From assembly GCA_017860555.1 (NCBI GenBank), contig JAGDMJ010000119.1:1-8661 (forward strand): 8,661 bases of DNA. Direction: 5' to 3'. A program made the position numbers and the translations under genes. The stretch is from Bacteroidota bacterium (GTDB taxonomy: Bacteria; Bacteroidota; Ignavibacteria; UBA10030; UBA6906). Positions 6,386 to 8,661 of this stretch are shown here, piece by piece. The first letter of the stretch is position 1, and every line of letters begins with the position of its first letter. The notes under the pieces were generated by a model that was given only the letters and a program-made list of their open reading frames with translations, ran no database searches and was not told the DNA's origin.

Positions 6386-7720
6386 ATGAAGCCATTCATG
6401 GCCTCTGTTCTTATCTTTTTTATTCTCAGTCTGGGAAGCACAGCCATGCCCCAATCCATTTTCCCATACAAGTACCGCACGGAGAAATTGTCTAACGGCC
6501 TCACCGTGATCATGATTCCCATGGAGAGCCCGGGGCTCGTCGCCTACTACTCCGTCGTCCGGACAGGAAGCCGGGATGAGGTGGAGCCCGGCAAATCGGG
6601 TTTTGCGCATTTCTTCGAGCACATGATGTTCCGCGGGACGAAGAACTTTCCGGCGCAGGTTTACGACAGCCTGGTGACCGCCATCGGAGCAAAGGCCAAC
6701 GCGTACACCACCGACGACTACACCGCCTACCATCTCAATGTTGCGAAGGAAGATCTCGAGAAAGTGATCGAGCTCGAGAGCGACCGTTTCCAGAGCCTGG
6801 ACTATGAGAAAGCCCCTTTCCAGACGGAAGCGGGGGCGGTGTACGGCGAGTACCGCAAGAACATCACCAGTCCATACGCGCTCCTGAATGAGAAAGTGCA
6901 GGACCTGGCGTATGACGTGCATACGTACAAACACACGACGATTGGCTTTGAGGCCGACATCAAAGCCATGCCCGAGGCGTACGAATACAGCAAGTCGTTT
7001 TTCCAGAGGTTCTACAGGCCTGATAATGTCGTCCTTGTCATCACCGGTGATATCAGCCCCGACGCAACCATCGCGCTGATCAAGAAGTACTACGGAGGAT
7101 GGCAAAAGGGATATGTTCCGCCACAGGTCGTTCCCGAACCTCCGCAGACAAAGGAGCGCATGGCCGAGATTTCCTACCCCGGCCGGACGCTGCCCATTAT
7201 CGATATCGGCTACAAGGGAGAGGCGTTCGATCCCGACAATACTCTGTACGTAGCCGCCCTGGTGCTTGGCGATCTCGCATTCGGGGAGACGTCGGCCCTC
7301 TACAAGAAGTTGTATGTGCAGGAGCAAAAGGTGGAGTTCATCGCGCCCAGCATTCCGATGAACCGGGATGTGCCGCTCTTTGAGATCTACTCGATGGTGA
7401 AGGATACCGGCGACATCGCGTATGTGAGGGACGAAGTCTACAGGACCCTGGAGGAGTTCAAGACGAAGCCGGTGGATGCGCCGCGTCTGAATGATTTGAA
7501 AAAACGCCAGAAGTACAGCTTCCTGATGAGCCTGGACACGCCTGACCACCTCGCCGGCCGAGTGGCTCGGTTTGTGGCAATGACCGGCGGGCTGGAAGTG
7601 ATCGACCGTCTCTACGGCAAATTCGAGACGATCACGCCGCAGGACGTTATGGCTGCTGCGCAGAAATACTTCACTCCCGAACGCCGCTCCGTCGTAGTCC
7701 TGAAAGGAGCGCGGCAATGA
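6386..7720 (+). CDS. Exported M16B zinc peptidase, catalytically active subunit
   Basis: A 444-residue M16 (pitrilysin-superfamily) metallopeptidase of the short, two-domain M16B type. A signal peptide is clear (hydrophobic run at about 7-18, probable cut after STA at residue 20), so it acts outside the cytoplasm. The inverted zinc motif is HFFEH (75-79), where H75 and H79 bind zinc and E78 is the base. E155 in GAVYGEYR is the third ligand at the family's normal distance. The N-terminal domain spans about 30-240 and the C-terminal domain about 250-440. AAGGAG lies five to six bases before the ATG. The next gene begins inside its stop codon (ATGA) and encodes an M16 protein without the zinc motif. 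Short M16B peptidases often work as heteromers of one active and one inactive chain, so this is probably the active partner. It presumably degrades periplasmic peptides; the substrate is unknown. Confidence 0.94.
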   Translation: MKPFMASVLIFFILSLGSTAMPQSIFPYKYRTEKLSNGLTVIMIPMESPGLVAYYSVVRTGSRDEVEPGKSGFAHFFEHMMFRGTKNFPAQVYDSLVTAIGAKANAYTTDDYTAYHLNVAKEDLEKVIELESDRFQSLDYEKAPFQTEAGAVYGEYRKNITSPYALLNEKVQDLAYDVHTYKHTTIGFEADIKAMPEAYEYSKSFFQRFYRPDNVVLVITGDISPDATIALIKKYYGGWQKGYVPPQVVPEPPQTKERMAEISYPGRTLPIIDIGYKGEAFDPDNTLYVAALVLGDLAFGETSALYKKLYVQEQKVEFIAPSIPMNRDVPLFEIYSMVKDTGDIAYVRDEVYRTLEEFKTKPVDAPRLNDLKKRQKYSFLMSLDTPDHLAGRVARFVAMTGGLEVIDRLYGKFETITPQDVMAAAQKYFTPERRSVVVLKGARQ

Positions 7721-8661
7721 GAGCCATCGCGATGTTGCTCGCCTGCTCCCTGCTGGCCACAGGTTCATCCACACTTCTGGGAGGACCGACCGTGACTGAT
7801 GATTCCTTCGTCTTGCTTCCTGTCAAGAATGACCCGACCATTTCCTTCCGCTTCGTCTTCCTGATCGGATCGCAGAACGACCCGAAGGGGAAAGAAGGTC
7901 TGGCCGCGGTCGCGGCCTCCATGCTCACCGATGCTGCGACGCAGCGCAACAGCTACGAAGAGATCCTGGACAGGCTCTATCCTCTTGCTGCCAGCTACTC
8001 GGCCGCGGTGACAACCGAGATGACCGTGATCTACGGCAGGACGCACAAGGACAATCTCACGGATTACTATCCGTTGCTGATGGACGCGATTCTCCGGCCG
8101 GCGTTCAAGCAGGATGACCTGGATCGTATCAAGAGCCAGATGCTGAACTATTTGGAGAATACTCTCCGCTACGCAAGCGACGAGGAGCTTGGCAAAGCGG
8201 TGCTCTACACCAGGCTCTTTGCCGGCACCGGTTACGGGCACATCACTCCGGGCCTTGCCGAAAGCGTGCGAAGCATGACGCTGGACGATATCCGGAGCTT
8301 CTACAAGAAGTTCTATACGACGAACACAATCATGGTTGGCATCGGGGGAGGGTATGACCAGGCGTTGATCGATGATCTCAAGCGCGACCTTGGCGGGCTC
8401 CCTGCCGGGACGCGCGTCAAGGCCCTCAAGTACGGCGACCTGAACCCCTCCGTGCCGCACGCTGCTGCGAGCGCAGCACTGCCCCCGGCAATCGCATCCC
8501 TGGCGGCGACTCCCAGGCCCGAGCCGATCGCCCTTGACGGCTTCGACGTGACGATGGTGGAAAAAGATGCCCCCGCCACGGCGATCAGCATGGGATTCCC
8601 GATCGATGTCCTGCGCGGTTCAAAGGATTGGTATGCGCTGGCGATTGCCAATTCCTGGCTG
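7717..8661 (+). CDS. Inactive M16 peptidase-like partner subunit (3' truncated by window)
   Basis: The frame is open from the ATG at 7717 to the right edge, giving 315 residues so far. AAAGGAG (7703-7709) lies seven bases before the start, which overlaps the preceding stop as ATGA. The protein has the M16 fold pattern, but where the zinc motif should be, in the block GLAAVAASML (61-70), the residues are A64, A67 and S68 instead of His, Glu and His. It therefore should not bind catalytic zinc. The N-terminal domain runs to about 235. An Ala/Pro-rich linker (about 243-270) follows, then the beginning of the second domain (GFDVTMVEKDAPATAISMGF, 275-294). A short hydrophobic leader is present at residues 5-21, so export is likely. 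This fits the non-catalytic chain of a heteromeric M16B peptidase, where it supplies substrate-binding residues and closes the chamber. The stop lies beyond the window. Confidence 0.9.
   Translation, partial: MRAIAMLLACSLLATGSSTLLGGPTVTDDSFVLLPVKNDPTISFRFVFLIGSQNDPKGKEGLAAVAASMLTDAATQRNSYEEILDRLYPLAASYSAAVTTEMTVIYGRTHKDNLTDYYPLLMDAILRPAFKQDDLDRIKSQMLNYLENTLRYASDEELGKAVLYTRLFAGTGYGHITPGLAESVRSMTLDDIRSFYKKFYTTNTIMVGIGGGYDQALIDDLKRDLGGLPAGTRVKALKYGDLNPSVPHAAASAALPPAIASLAATPRPEPIALDGFDVTMVEKDAPATAISMGFPIDVLRGSKDWYALAIANSWL

Larger units (their letters stand above)
1632..8661 (+). other. Putative six-gene protease-rich operon (continues past window)
   Basis: Six consecutive genes lie on the same strand with junctions of -4, +47, +24, +37 and -4 bases. 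No hairpin followed by a T-run was seen at any junction, so I infer one transcript started in the region 1522-1631. Internal promoters in the 47- and 37-base gaps cannot be excluded. Order: M3-like peptidase, RMD-like TPR protein, rhomboid, YghZ-type reductase, M16 active, M16 inactive. Confidence 0.6.

Noticed and set aside
7735..7746. Lipoprotein signal (LLAC) in the second M16 protein
   Set aside because: Only nine residues precede the Cys, which is short for a lipoprotein signal, and Leu at -2 is atypical. A plain Sec signal is at least as likely.
6365..7774. 469-residue open frame on the minus strand
   Set aside because: It mirrors the active M16 gene, whose zinc motif and signal peptide are clear. 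Its length reflects codon bias in GC-rich DNA, and no motif was recognised.
7765..8460. 231-residue open frame on the minus strand
   Set aside because: It is opposite the second M16 gene, which is supported by ribosome site, ATGA overlap and M16 sequence pattern.

Overview
The window looks like ordinary chromosome from a GC-rich, diderm (Gram-negative-type) bacterium. Genes are tightly packed, with strong Shine-Dalgarno sites (GGAGG, AAGGAG), frequent G/C at third codon positions, and several exported proteins with Sec-type signal peptides. The mix of families (M48 peptidase with a C-terminal LysM-like domain, RMD-type TPR protein, rhomboid with a soluble C-terminal tail, paired M16 peptidases) is what I would expect in the Bacteroidota/Ignavibacteriota/Gemmatimonadota neighbourhood. 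That placement is an inference from memory of family distributions. No rRNA, tRNA, CRISPR array, transposase or phage gene was seen.

Layout. Bases 2-1018 (+) are the 3' part of an M48 metallopeptidase gene that began before the window. It converges, with a 4-base gap, on a small DUF1232 (YkvA-like) gene at 1023-1358 (-). A 273-base divergent intergenic region (1359-1631) follows. It holds an 80-base, REPIN-like inverted pair of hairpins at 1442-1521. From 1632 to the right edge all genes are on the + strand with short gaps or ATGA overlaps, so they are probably one transcription unit: secreted M3-like zinc peptidase (1632-3728), exported RMD-like TPR protein (3725-4522), rhomboid protease (4570-5319), YghZ-type aldo/keto reductase (5344-6348), active M16 peptidase (6386-7720) and the start of a second M16 protein that has lost the zinc motif (7717 to edge).

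How the genes may work together. Five of the eight genes are proteases or protease-like: M48, M3-like, rhomboid, active M16 and inactive M16. At least four are predicted to act in the membrane or periplasm, which suggests envelope protein turnover or peptide scavenging. The two M16 genes fit the known heteromeric M16B arrangement, in which one subunit carries HxxEH and the other is catalytically dead. The M3-like peptidase and TPR protein overlap by four bases and are probably co-translated. The aldo/keto reductase has no obvious link to the rest.

I see no defence island or clearly new enzymatic system. The two items most worth a second look are the REPIN-like element, whose two halves show three compensatory base-pair changes in the hairpin stem, and the M3-like peptidase/TPR pair.
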